64,000 nucleotides of DNA from Cephalotus follicularis (lineage: Eukaryota; Streptophyta; Magnoliopsida; Oxalidales; Cephalotaceae), in assembly GCA_001972305.1 (NCBI GenBank), contig BDDD01005154.1:1-64000 (forward strand). Reading direction: 5' to 3'. Positions 13,106-24,299 of this stretch are shown here, one piece after another. The translations under genes and the position numbers were made by a program. The notes under the pieces were generated by a model. It was not told the origin of the DNA, searched no databases, and worked only from the letters and a program-made list of their open reading frames with translations. How positions within the stretch are numbered: the stretch's first letter is position 1; each line of letters starts with the position of its first letter.

Positions 13106-14340
13106 TACACACACGCTGACAGAAGTAGAAAGTATTGGTTAATTGAAATTTGAATGATCACCATGGAATTGAATTTATTGATTAACTCCACAAAACCGAA
13201 AAGAAAAATCTTAGATATTTTTCTGGGACTTTTTGGATGGTCTAGGACCAATGGATTAGTCCTACTCGAAATCTGGATATTCCGGGAATTAATCGTTGAA
13301 ACAGATTTCAAACCATGCTTTAGGGTCCCACCTGATCACTGGTGTAACTGATATATGCTAGGCATATGTTGAAAGGTGGAGGATAGTACCTAGAGGTATT
13401 ACCAAGCGAAAAGCATTTTGATTAGCTAAGAGCTGCATCATAGTCAAAATGTTCTAGCATGGGTTGAGTGTTGTTATTACCGCATATTAGATATGTCATT
13501 GAAGGAGAATTAATATGTTAGACATATTGGGCTGATTGGATCATATGTGTGTTGGACACACATTGGGACATCTTTTGTGATACTTAGAGTGTTTATATTT
13601 GACAAGCCCAAATGTTAAAGCCTAACCCGCCACACTCTTCTCTTCTAGTGGAGACACAGTGTAGGTGGAAGGAACCTTTTGTTATATGTCTAACATATTA
13701 ATTCTCCTTCAAGGCCACTGGTTAATCTTTCTTTCGTTTGCCAAAAAAAAAGAGAGAAAGAAGTTGAGAGATTCAAAAGAAACACTTTCCAAACACACTC
13801 ATCTCCTCTCACCCCTCCCTTGCTCATTGTAGGTGGAGGATTGTTGTGCTCTGCAACTCTCCTTTATCTATCTTGATCATTAGTATAGCTGGAACTCTCA
13901 TTGCATTCTTGACTTCTTATAATCGTCAATATCCAAGCAATGTATTACATAGCAATTGATTGTAAGTTCCTATTGTAGATTGAGTGTTAGGAAGTCAGAC
14001 CATCTTGGTCTTCCTTTAGATAGCTGGTATATGAGATTGGGAGCTTGTCTTTGACGTCTGCGGAGAAAGGAAGGAGCTAGAGTGTTGAGGGAGATCTAGA
14101 TGGAAGGAACCTTTTGTTATAGGTAATGGATCATTCTCCTCTGTGTTTTTATCTTGTCCCTTTGGTGTTATGGTCTGATTGGTTAGCTAATTAGGTTATC
14201 GTAGTCTTTGCATGGATGTTTATGGGCATATATATTCTAGGGTGTTCTCTGGCTCATAGCTCTTTAATTAAAAAATTAAAATTGGACACCATGAGCACCT
14301 ATGGCCTAAAACATCCTCTGCACCCTTTCACGCTTCCAAC
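13106..14340. other. Mixed non-coding remnants, probably Copia LTR and leader
   Basis: No coding region is seen. Contents: AT-rich DNA (13106-13495), a 29-bp inverted repeat (13499-13712), a pyrimidine-rich leader-like stretch with a run of nine A (13741-13850), and a 21-bp exact direct repeat beginning TGGAAGGAACC (13666-13686 and 14101-14121). The word TGTTAGACATAT at 13516 looks like a Copia LTR start after a purine-rich tract. Boundaries are uncertain. Confidence 0.45.
13499..13712. repeat. Perfect 29-bp inverted repeat with about 156-bp loop
   Basis: The left arm is 13499-13527 and begins TTGAAGGAGAATTAATATG. The right arm is 13684-13712 and is its exact reverse complement. Each arm contains a purine-rich tract followed by TGTTAGACATAT, which reads as a tract plus LTR start facing inward from both sides. 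It could be a foldback or MITE-like piece, or two LTR starts of one Copia family brought together head to head. Confidence 0.8.
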
Positions 14341-14357
14341 ACTTCTGCACGCCTAGT

Positions 14358-14651
14358 TCATCTTACAGCTGGGGTTTGCTCTGGTGCCTCGGCTGCACGC
14401 ATAACCGGCCTTGCAGTTGGGGTTTGCTCAACTACAGTCGCTTGCCACTGCATAAATTCATTCATTCGGGTCATCATGTCATACATCTTACTCAGATAAC
14501 CTCTAGGTTCCTCTAGCACAGGAGCGACAAATTCTGCTTCTTGGCCCACATTATGCTCCCCTTGTTCTTCAACATCTCTACTAGCTCGAGTACGTCTAGT
14601 CGACGGCCCTACCTTAGCTCTTCTTGCAGTTCCTCTTCGATGACCATTCAT
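14358..14651 (-). pseudogene. G6 gag, N-terminal part
   Basis: A 97-residue reading frame begins MNGHRRGTARRAKV, has an acidic middle (VEEQGEHNVGQEAEF) and a helix-like MYDMMTRMNEFMQWQ, and ends in two short repeats around EQTPA. This composition and the position about 150 bp after the primer site fit the N-terminus of a plant Gypsy gag. The capsid core and zinc knuckle are not in the window. I infer gag from context and not from a diagnostic motif. Confidence 0.55.
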
Positions 14652-14793
14652 ATCTAATTTGTATAAGATAAGAAGGGTTAAAATCCACTTATCATATACA
14701 CAACTCCAAAATAATGGAAACTATAAATAATCTCTTTCACATCAATCAATTCCAAAGCCAAGGATCCTATCCTGGCATAGCCAACATAGCGTG

Positions 14794-14804
14794 GCTCTGA
14801 TACC
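14794..14804 (-). promoter_or_regulatory. G6 primer binding site
   Basis: The minus strand reads GGTATCAGAGC, complementary to the 3' end of plant initiator tRNA-Met, a few bases after the LTR end at 14813. Confidence 0.8.
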
Positions 14805-15631
14805 TCCTACACTGTCACTCCCCGAAACATGAGGAGGACCCCACGGTCTGACACGCGACACCGTACATACAATCCATTTGCATTATCTAGAATATGCCAT
14901 ACATTTATAACTTTAAATCAGAATTATGCACGCAGAAATAGCCATTAAATATCTTACGTGGATAAACCCAAAACCAAACATCCATGTCTTAAAACTTAAT
15001 CTCTGTCACAAGCTAGCAGGTTAAATGTAACTGTTTTACAAAATTCTTTATATTGTACATCCTTATACAAGGTAAGTCAAACCGAACTTCATTGAAGAAG
15101 AATCTTTACTATGCGATCTAGCCCGTATGATCACTGCGCTACATCACCTGAACCTAACCCATTTCAAGAATGGGTCAGCAAATTTTTGGTTGTGTAGGCT
15201 ATACTATATACAGAGCATGAAAATGAATGACATGTGAGATGCAAAAATGCCAGCAGTTCATATAATCATCCTCCACAGCATTCCATAACCAGAACTATAC
15301 TGTTCCATAGTCATTCACCATCCATAATACTCCACAATCATCTCGGAGCACATATAAGTTCTCCTCGGTCTCTTATGCTGAGGTAGCAGACCATAGAAAT
15401 TCCATAGCATTAAAAATCATCTTAAGACACATATAAACTCTCCTCAGCCTCCTCTGCCGAGGTAAAGTGGACTAGGCACTGTTGGTGTACTAGGCAGAGA
15501 AGCCGAGATAGAACTGGCCAGACCATACGGGCAAACGACGGTAATTCGAAACCTGCCTGCTGAACCTTTACCTAAGGTTAGTCTCATATAGACAGAGTCT
15601 TATAGGTTCAATAACAATCTATGTCCCTTCT

Positions 15632-15875
15632 CGGTCATCTCAATCGGTAACAATTTTGGTCATCTCTATCGGTGACCATCCTTAATTCCAGTCATCTTGG
15701 TCGGTGACCATTTCGGTCATCTCAGTCAGTGACCCATAACAATCTCGGTCATCTAGATTGGTGACTATTTCAATCATCTCGATTGGTGACCAATAACAAA
15801 CCTGGCCATCTCCACCAATGGCCCTCACAGTCATCTCATTCAGTGACCTTTATGGTCACCTCAATCGGTGACCCC
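15632..15875. repeat. Tandem array GGTCATCTC..CGGTGACC in G6 LTR
   Basis: About ten imperfect units of about 20-30 bp such as GGTCATCTCAATCGGTGACC. Each unit is bounded by GGTCA and TGACC, so it is an imperfect palindrome. The core differs from the GTCGAC arrays. Confidence 0.85.
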
Positions 15876-16014
15876 TAGGGTTCTTAACTACATAACTCCT
15901 TTAGAAGATTGATATTGAAGAGTCTTTGTAAATAAAAGGGATACAATGCTGGAACCAACGTGTTTTATAGAGAATAGGTGATTAAATGCCTACTCTGCCG
16001 TTCAAAGCACTATT

Positions 16015-16200
16015 AGCACAGGTCTGCTCTGCGACCTTTGGGACAGGTCTTCTGTGCAGCCTTTAGGACAGGTTTGCTCCGTAGCCTTTGGTGCAGGTCT
16101 GCTCTACAGCCATTGGGACAGGTCTGCTCTGCAGCCTTCTGCGCAGATCTGCTCTGCAGCCTTTGGGACAGATCTTCTTTGCACCCTTTGTGAGCTTTGA
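16015..16200. repeat. Tandem array CAGGTCTGCTCTGCAGCC in G6 LTR
   Basis: About six to seven units of about 27 bp, each with GACAGGTCTGCTCTG and CAGCCTTTGGG. The CTGCAG at the unit centre is a short palindrome. Confidence 0.85.
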
Positions 16201-17028
16201 CCTCTTCCTCGGAGATCTGGTCTGACTTAGTGCTTTGGGAGCTCTACCTTCTAGTACGAGGCTTCAACAGTCTAAGGACTTATAGAACGATAATGTATGG
16301 CTATTAAATAGCTCATCAACAACTCGAGTCCAATTCAAGCAATCAATCACTCGATCCAAGGGAGCCATAAGCTCCAGTGATCGGTTCCAACTCTAACAGC
16401 TTATAAAACCTTAATCCATATATCTAATCGTGATCTAAGAGTTCATAGCAGCACAATCTATCCGTTCATAATAGCATACATCATTGAAGGCTGAAATATC
16501 CCTGAAATCAAAGCATATAAGTAAAGCCTACCTGATAACGGTTGAGTTCGTAGATCTGGGAGACTGGTAGTTGGAACTTGTCGCAGATCGGGGAGAATCT
16601 ACAGCTAAACCATCGATATGCTACTTCCATTTGGCTTTACACACTGCTACGAGTCCAATGACTCCTTCTTTGTCCCAAACCGAGCTTTCTCTCTCTCTAA
16701 TTCGCTCTCTCCCTGACTCCCTCTAAATTTGGAGGCGAGAAGATAAAAACGAGAGCTAAGAGCGTCAAACTCTCTAGACAAAGGCGTTCATTTGTCTCTT
16801 CCGGAATTATGCCACATGAGGTCCCACTTACCACAAATATCTCTTTTATTGGCAGAAGAATCTAGAAACTCTCCACAAGCAGACTTCCCTCACAAAGGTC
16901 GGCCCAACATACATTTTTCCCATAGTCCAAGTTCGACCCAAAAAGGAAAAGAAAATAATACCAAGCCCAAATCACCATTTCACAATATTATTTATTACAA
17001 ACATTTAGATATAATTTCGGGGCTTACA

Positions 17029-17528
17029 CCAAATATCGTAGAAATTCCAATATACAATCAAGTGTGTGTGTGTGTGTGTATAACCATGACAATACTCTAA
17101 TACAATAAAGAAGGATTGCCCAAATCTGAGTCCTTATGTATATTGCTCGTGAATTTGGAATATAATCATGTTTCTAACTTGTATTTTTAATGTATAATTT
17201 AATTGCTGATGATTACAACGAAATTGTTTGATGAGTTCTTATAAACAAATATAGAAAATCCCACCTTGGTGACGTTAGCTAGGGTTTCCTAGTGTTTTCA
17301 ATTTCTTTTGTATTCTAAATCGATTTTTTTTTCTTATTTTGAAAACTCAATATCTACTCTAGATAGAGATTTAGCTAACAGCAATCAAATTGAAATCGGT
17401 TTCAATCCCAAAAACATAAAAGCATTTAATAGGATATTTTAGGAGTTTTGACCCTTTTTTTAAATTCTTTTGATTTCTTGAAGTTTTGTTTGTTTATTTT
17501 TGTTTAATTTAGGTATAAAATATATAAT
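17029..17528. other. AT-rich flank, no feature recognised
   Basis: Left flank of G1. It contains a GT microsatellite (17062-17079) and T-rich stretches. Together with 30522-31931 it was one continuous sequence before G1 inserted. I see no reading frame or LTR end in it. It may be unique DNA or an older decayed repeat. Confidence 0.5.
17062..17079. repeat. GT microsatellite
   Basis: Nine uninterrupted GT units. Confidence 0.9.
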
Positions 17529-17769
17529 TGTAACGTCCGGTATTTTCATTTTTGTAATATTTCGGTTTAAGATGTAATCTTAAGTTGAATTAATGAAAAT
17601 GTTGTAGATTTCGACCTCAATAATGTTACCAAACCCTAATTATTGTTTTGGGAAAGAAATGTGCAAGATAAACCAAAAACGGCGTTGTTTTGGGGAAAAC
17701 GCGTCGATGTCTTTTGAAAGACGTCGACGCCTATGGGAGCAAAGGCGTACGTGAATGCATGTACATGCA

Positions 17770-20469
17770 TGTTCACGTAAAAAGAATGTTTTAAAATTTA
17801 TAGCCGCAAGTGCACGGATCATGCAGTAATGGATCGAACGCAGGGAAACGTAAACTAGTTATAATTTATCCAACCTAGGCGAAGTATACCAAATTTGAGA
17901 TAAACTATTAAAAACTACTCCTAATTATGCCAAAATAATAAAATAATTGAAAACAGGAAAGAAATAAATTAAATAAAATAACAGACTAAAATAAAATAAT
18001 CAAAAATAACACGTGCAAATTAAAACTAATTAAAACAATAAATAAAACTAAAGAAAATATATAATAGAATATCGGTTTTAGGGTATAGAAACTCACCATA
18101 GATTGTATTGAACAATTCCATGAAGTTGAATGATCATACCTTGGTAAACAACGGCAGCTAGGTCTATACGGAGTGCGGCATTACTGACAAGACGTATGAG
18201 TAGTCATGCTAGGTCTATACGAAGTGTGGATTTTAATCAGACAAGACGTATGAGTAGACTCCGTTGAATTAAGCTCCATTTATTCACAACCTTTCAGCTT
18301 CACCGACAAGATGAGTGTGGATTTTAATCAGACAAACAAAGTGTGTGCGAAGACAGAAAAATTGAACAAATAAAATATTCAAGGATTTTTATTGATAGAA
18401 TTGAAACAATAACAATTTAGGCTTTGTTCTAACCCAAAAACCTTAAAAAACTAGCTACAAAACATTAAGAGAACTAAACTAAAAACTGGACAAAGAAAGG
18501 GAAGTAGGAGGCGGTTGCTGCTAGTTTTCTACTGTCTTTGTGTCTACCCTACTGCTCTTTATATATGCAAACTAAAATAAACCTAAAGCGCAATATGATA
18601 CTACGCATAAAACAATCAAAAACCGGCAATTTTTTTATTTCCTTTGCTGCATGGACTGCTGGGCTTGTGCTGGCGCATGAAATGGACTCGTGGCACATGT
18701 TGCTGACCTGAGGAATGCATGCATGCGGCTGGGATGTATGGTTCATGAGCTGATTGCTTTTGGCATGGACTCGTGGTGATGCATGGAGATGCTGGATGAA
18801 GACTTCATGCTGCTGGCGTCAAAAATTTGAGTTTAGAATTGATGGCACTATGGTAATAAAGAATGAACGTATAAGTGTAACCAAAATTAGTTTTTCAACT
18901 GTATCTCTTCATCTGGACTCCGGAATGGGTCGGCCCAAGAATAAAAAGTACTTCAAATAATTTTATGAACAAAATGAGCCCAATATTCAATATCTTCTGA
19001 GCCTTAAATTTTGACTTCTCTCGCTTAAGTGGCTGCACTCCTTAACCGATCATTGACTTTAAACCACTTTAACTCCAAAAGTAGCATTTTATCTCCATTT
19101 TCTCTTATTCAGCAATAATTGACATAATACCTGAAAATCAAATAAACACAACCACAGTAGCCTATTCCAAACATAAAAATATAACAAATAACTCATTAAA
19201 AACCACACATTTTTATGCTAAACAAATACCCCCATACTTAAACTTTGCTTGTCCTCAAGCAAACAAAATAGAAAACTAAAACAAGAAAACACACGCAAAC
19301 ATAAAAACAAAAACTAAATGCACACACAAAAATCATCAACAAAAACCGAACTCACTTTCGTAGGAATCACGATTGCATTTAGCTTATGCAACAAGCCGTT
19401 AAACCCCTAGGTGGCCCTAGTGGACGAGTTTTGTCTCGTGAGTGTTTTCCAAGCGAATCTATACGAAGTGTGTTCGTAGAGACAAATCGTATGAGTAGAC
19501 TCCGTTGAATTAAGCTCCATTTATTCACCAACTTTCAGCTTCACCGACAAGATGAGTGTAGATTTTAATCAGACAAACAAAGTGTGTGCGAAGACAGAAA
19601 AATTGAAGAACAAATAAAATATGCAAGGATTTTTATTGATGGAATTGAAATAATAACAATCTAGGCTTTGTTCTAACCCAAAAACCTTAAAAAACTAGCT
19701 ACAAAACATTAAGAGAACTAAACTAAAAACTGAACAAAGAAAGGGAAGAAGGAGACGGCTGCTGCTAGTTTTCTACTGTCTTTGTGTCTACCCTACTGCT
19801 CTTTATATATGCAAACTAAAATAAACCTAAAGCGCAATATGATACTACGCATAAAACAATCAAAAACCGGCAATTTTTTTTATTTCCTTTGCTGCATGGA
19901 CTGCTGGGCTTGTGCTGGCGCATGAAATGGACTCGTGGCACATGTTGCTGACTTGAGGAATGCATGCATGCGGCTTGGATGTATGGTTCATGAGCTGATT
20001 GCTTTTGGCATGGACTCGTGGTGATGCATGGAGATGCTGGATGAAGACTTCATGCTGCTGGCGTCAAAAATTTGAGTTTAGAATTGATGGCACTATGGTA
20101 ATAAAAAATGAAGTTATAAGTGTAACCAAAATTAGTTTTTCAACTGTATCTCTTCATCTGGACTCCGGAATGGGTCGGCCCAAGAATAAAAAGTGCTTCA
20201 AATAATTTTATGAACAAAAGGAGCCCAATATTCAATATCTTCTAGGCCTTAAATTTTGACTTCTCTCGCCTAAGTGGCTGCACTCCTTAACCGATCTTTG
20301 ACTTTAAACCCCTTTAACTCGAAAAGTAGCATTTTATCTCCATTTTCTCTTATTCAGCAATAATTGACATAATACCTGAAAATCAAATAAACAAAACCAC
20401 AGTAGCCTATTCTAAACATAAAAATATAACAAATAACTCATTAAAAACCACACTTTTTTATGCTAAACA
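17770..20469 (-). mobile_element. L1 element, copy b, nested in G1 LTR
   Basis: It begins TGTTCACG and ends CTAAACA, flanked by the 5-bp direct repeat ATGCA (17765-17769 and 20470-20474). It is composed of one LTR of 1455 bp (17770-19224), about 230 bp of internal sequence, and a second, shorter LTR copy (about 19457-20469). The polypurine tract (GGGGGTATT read on the minus strand, 19225-19250) sets the minus-strand orientation. The two LTR copies agree at about 97-98 % by eye, so it is young. No coding sequence is present. The tract resembles those of plant Athila/Tat-type elements, but the family is not certain. Confidence 0.88.
19225..19250 (-). promoter_or_regulatory. L1 polypurine tract
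   Basis: The minus strand reads AAGTATGGGGGTATT directly before the LTR start TGTTTAGC. This type of tract is widespread in large plant Gypsy elements. Confidence 0.7.
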
Positions 20470-20474
20470 ATGCA

Positions 20475-20560
20475 CGTCGATGTAAGCAAAGACATCGACC
20501 CCCACGAATGAAAAGGAAAAAGACATCAACGTCTATGGAAGACGTCGACGTCTGTGGAAA
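20475..20560. repeat. GTCGAC array, G1 5' LTR, first block
   Basis: Four to five units (GCACGTCGATGT, AAAGACATCGACCCC, GAAGACGTCGACGTC). The block continues the units at 17699-17735 on the other side of the nested L1 element; in the uninterrupted 3' LTR they form one block (27908-28058). Confidence 0.85.
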
Positions 20561-21314
20561 GAATGCCAGTCACGTTATGAACTGACAGAGTAACATGCAA
20601 GAGGGAAGGAATTAGAATCCTTGCAGGCACCTTGAGGCACGGGAAGGAGAGGTGTTGATCATGCACAATGGCCTCCTGACCTGCATGACTGAAGAAGGGT
20701 GAGGTAGGTAACAAGTGTTACCATGCATGCAACCTGCAAAAGAACACATGAGAAGAAAACAAAATGGAATGCAGAGTTCTGGAAAAGAGGGAGCGAACAC
20801 GAGAGTGTTCATTGAATGCAAGGTGAAAGAGGATGGGGAAGCCATCTGCATAAGAACAACCCCCTCCCCACCTCTCTCTCTCATTTGAAACACCAAAGGA
20901 AAGAAAGAGGAGGGAACCAATGAGTGGAGAAAGAGGGAGCCACCATTGTTGAGCTTGTTTGGAGCTAGAGACTTGGAGCTCGTGGATTGCAGCTACTGAG
21001 CGAAACTTGGAGCTGCGGTGGCCAGAACTTTGGAACTTAAAGGGGTCGACCTTCCAGTTCCTAACTTGGAACAACAAGGTAGGGGAAAGTGATGATTCTT
21101 ATACATGCATTTTGAGTTCTAGGATAATGAATGCCATTGAGGAATTGCATGTTAATGGGTGAATCGTAATCTCTGGATTTTTGTGATGACTACTGTGATA
21201 TAAGGAGTGACCATGCATGTGTGATTACATGAATATGTGAACTGGTTTGTGTAAAGGATGGATTTGATAATGGCTTGTTATGTTAAAACTGTGGAGAAAA
21301 CGTTCTGGGATGGG

Positions 21315-21835
21315 TAGACATCGACGTCTACAGGAAGACGTCGACGCCTTCGTGTGAAAATGTGAAAGACATCGATGCTTGAGTAAAGACATCGATGCCT
21401 TTCCTGGGCATTATAGAGTAGTAATGTTATGCCTTCATGTGTGAATGCGAAAGACATCGATGTCTTTGGGAAGACATCGATGCCTTTTCTGGGTTTTGCA
21501 GAACAGTAGTGTTTACTGTTATTGGTGAACTGTCCTTGGGATTACATGTTTTATGCATGAAATGATGTTCTGGTTATATTCCCTGTTAACCAGTAGCATG
21601 CCTTACACCTTGAGAGGGTGAGATTCGTCTACATGAAGGATTAAAGGGCCGGATTCTACCCTTTAGAATCAAGATTGGCGAACTGATACTTACTTGTATC
21701 ATGAAGACATCGATGTCTTTAGAAAGTCATCGATGTCTTCGGTCCGAAAACGCTTGGGAATGACTGCTCACAATGTTGGCGCCTTAGGGTAAAAGACGTC
21801 GACGCCTTTGGGATAAAGCTCGACGCTTATCCCCC
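21315..21835. repeat. GTCGAC array, G1 5' LTR, second block
   Basis: About a dozen units in two clusters (21315-21500 and 21700-21835). Typical words are GACGTCGACGCC and AAAGACATCGATGTCTTT. The second word is itself a perfect palindrome in which both outer CpG pairs have changed symmetrically and the central CG is kept. Confidence 0.88.
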
Positions 21836-23030
21836 CGTTTGGAAGAGTTTCACTCGAATGGGACCCATTAGACCCGAAATGGCTCTAGAAACGATCCTAG
21901 ATGCATTCTGAGCATATGTTTGCATTATTACTGTATTGTGGATTGCATTGTGGTTGATTGCTAAAAAAGTGTTAACCATTTTGAAAAGCTTGCATGATTA
22001 TTAACATCATTATTTGCATGAAAATGTATATTTTCCAAATACGTATATATTTTCGAAATGACTGGGGAAAGTATTTTCCAAAGACGGAGAAATGTTTAAA
22101 GGATTGGTTATACAATCAAATCGTATTGTTTTAAGTTTATAACTTATTGCAACCTGAAAACGGAGTTTTATGTTTTAAACAAACATATTTGATCAAGTAA
22201 TTATATTTATTTGCTTGACTTGTACTGTACGGTGTTTGTGCTTGTTGATTATTGGCCGCTGTGCTAATAACCTTTTGATTGTTTAGCCGTCGTGCTAAGC
22301 AACCTGTACATAGGACTTGCTTCAAACCGTTCGCAAACGGGGATTGGGGTAGGACTGCATGACGTTGGGGCCAGGAGGTGGCGACGGTCATGACGACTTG
22401 CTTGTCTGGTTCCCTTTTGGGGACATACTTGCTACTTGTGTTGATATAGCCTTGTGAGGGTATACCTGTATTGTGGACGTGCATATACATATACATGTAT
22501 ATACTGTGATATATATATATACTATGATATATATACTGTATACTGCATCATAATGCATTCATTCATGTTGCTCATTACCATATACCTCGAACTGTATTTA
22601 TGAGTCTTTTCACTTAGCCGAGTGAGGACAAAGGCTAACCCCTACTGTAACAGATTGAAGGAGTGGGATTTGATATGGAGCAACGCAAGGAGACTTAAGG
22701 AGAAGACTGAGTTGTTCTCTTACTTTATGTATTGGTTTATGGAACAATAACTATGTAATTGGATTATTGTAACATGGGTTATCTATTCATACTGTATTAT
22801 CACGCTCCGTTTATCGGCGATCGACAATGTTGTTGGGTTTTATATAAACTTTGTGGGTATCACGTAGTATGGGATGTGTGATACATATTTAAATTTCAGC
22901 TTATTTCATGTTATTGCTTCCGCTATTAAAGGTTTTTGTTTTATGCATTATCGCATAAGCTGAATTATGTTGTGTTGATTGCCTTACCGCTTTATATGTT
23001 GACCTCTTGGAAAAACGGGGTGTGATAATG

Positions 23031-23042
23031 TGGTATCAGAGC
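23031..23042 (+). promoter_or_regulatory. G1 primer binding site
   Basis: TGGTATCAGAGC, complementary to the 3' end of initiator tRNA-Met, lies three bases after the 5' LTR. Confidence 0.9.
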
Positions 23043-23138
23043 ATATTCCATATATGCTTAGCTAGGATACTTTCCTTGGCAATCAATAAATTGTTTTCCT
23101 AAAGTCGTGACTAACCGTCATCCTTCTTATAGGAACAA

Positions 23139-24247
23139 ATGGATTGAAGGAGAACGCGCGCTAGGGCTCGAGTTGTTGGAGCCAATGACCCTGAGGAAGT
23201 GAATATGCCGCAAGGAATGAATGTCCCCCAGGATGATAGGGATCCAATGACCCGGATTGCGGATTACTTCCAGCAACAGATGGCCTTTAATATGGCTAAC
23301 GCGGAGGAGATGCGTCAGTACTACGCGCAAGCTGGGCCGCAACATAGGGCTCCCGATCACTGCCCGGGAGAGGATAGTAGTCAGTTTGGAAGGGACATCG
23401 AAAGGTTTATGGGACGGAATGCACCCAGTTTTTGGGGAGAACTTGATGCTACTGTGGCTGAGAGATGGCTGCAGGACTTGGAGAAAATCTTCGAAGTAAT
23501 GGACTGTACCGAAACTCAAAAACTGAAGTTTGTTGTATACCGCCTATGGGGTGAGGCCACTCATTGGTGGGAGATGGTCAAGGCGAAATGGGAATCTCAG
23601 AGGCTTGACAGTTCATGGGGGAGATTCCAGCTGAATTCTTGGAGACATATCGTTTGGAACAGGAGCGCCAGGAGACAAAGCTCTTGGAGCTGCGACAAGG
23701 GGAGATGACAGTGACCGAGTATCAAGCAAGGTTCATCGAGCTAGCCAGACACTCACCTTATCTGGTAGCTGATGAAGTAAAGAAGATACGGAGATTTTTG
23801 AGGGGTCTACGACCGGATCTTTGGTCAAGAATAAGAGCTATGGATTTGGGAACTTTTGTGGAGGTTGCCCAGAAAGCGAGATTGCTGGAGAGCATATCTA
23901 ATGAAGACCGAGCAGAGAGGGCTCGAGCACAACAAAATAAACAGAGCCCGACGAGACCAGCTTCTTCAAAATGGCAAGGCAGTGGTTCTCCGACGAAATC
24001 ATCGAAGAACAGATCTGGGCAGACTGCCACACAGGGTACTCCTAGCCAAGGGAGTAATGCCAGAACTGGAGCTTGTTATCACTGTGGTCGTAAAGGCCAC
24101 TTACAGAAAGATTGTTGGAGGATGAACGAACTGTGTTTGAGGTGTGGGGCACCTGGCCATTCCGTGAGAGATTGCCCGAAGAGTCAGGCTACAGCACCTA
24201 CTGGACCAGCTAGTAGCAGCGGGGCCGCAGCGGGGCCTTCACAGTGA
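23139..24247 (+). pseudogene. G1 gag region
   Basis: Capsid-type gag of a plant Gypsy element. Recognisable words are RYMGRNAPSFWGE-like (RFMGRNAPSFWGELDATVAE), EATHWWEMV near 23550, and MTVTEYQARFIELARHSP near 23710, followed by a basic, serine-rich spacer. Two zinc knuckles follow, CYHCGRKGHLQKDC and CLRCGAPGHSVRDC, at about 24075-24175. Two tandem CCHC knuckles are usual for this chromovirus group. Gag packages the element RNA (known role). The start codon is not certain and the region is not intact. Confidence 0.85.
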
Positions 24248-24299
24248 AGGGACACCGGTAAGGGCATTACGAATGGTAGAGTTTTTACCCTTTCACAGA

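Larger units (their letters stand above)
14341..17028 (-). mobile_element. Gypsy element G6, 5' part
   Basis: Minus-strand fossil. Its LTR runs from 17028 (reads TGTAAGCCCCGAAATTA) to 14813 (ends GGGAGTGACA), 2216 bp. Then come a primer site (14794-14804) and the start of gag (14358-14651). Nothing further of the element is seen to the left. The LTR contains two tandem arrays (15632-15875 and 16015-16200) unlike those in the other LTRs. The left limit is approximate. Confidence 0.75.
17529..23027 (+). repeat. G1 5' LTR (with nested L1 element)
   Basis: It matches 27736-30521 base for base apart from scattered differences and the 2.7-kb insertion at 17770-20469. It carries GTCGAC arrays near 17699-17735, 20475-20560, 21315-21500 and 21700-21835, a TA-rich stretch near 22500, and a box CACTTAGCCGAGTGAGG near 22613 that recurs in other Gypsy LTRs here. 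Confidence 0.92.

Noticed and set aside
18754-20205. Two nearly identical 68-codon frames at 18754 and 19999
   Set aside because: They lie at the same place in the two LTR copies of one L1 element and are similar because the LTRs are. They contain no known motif.
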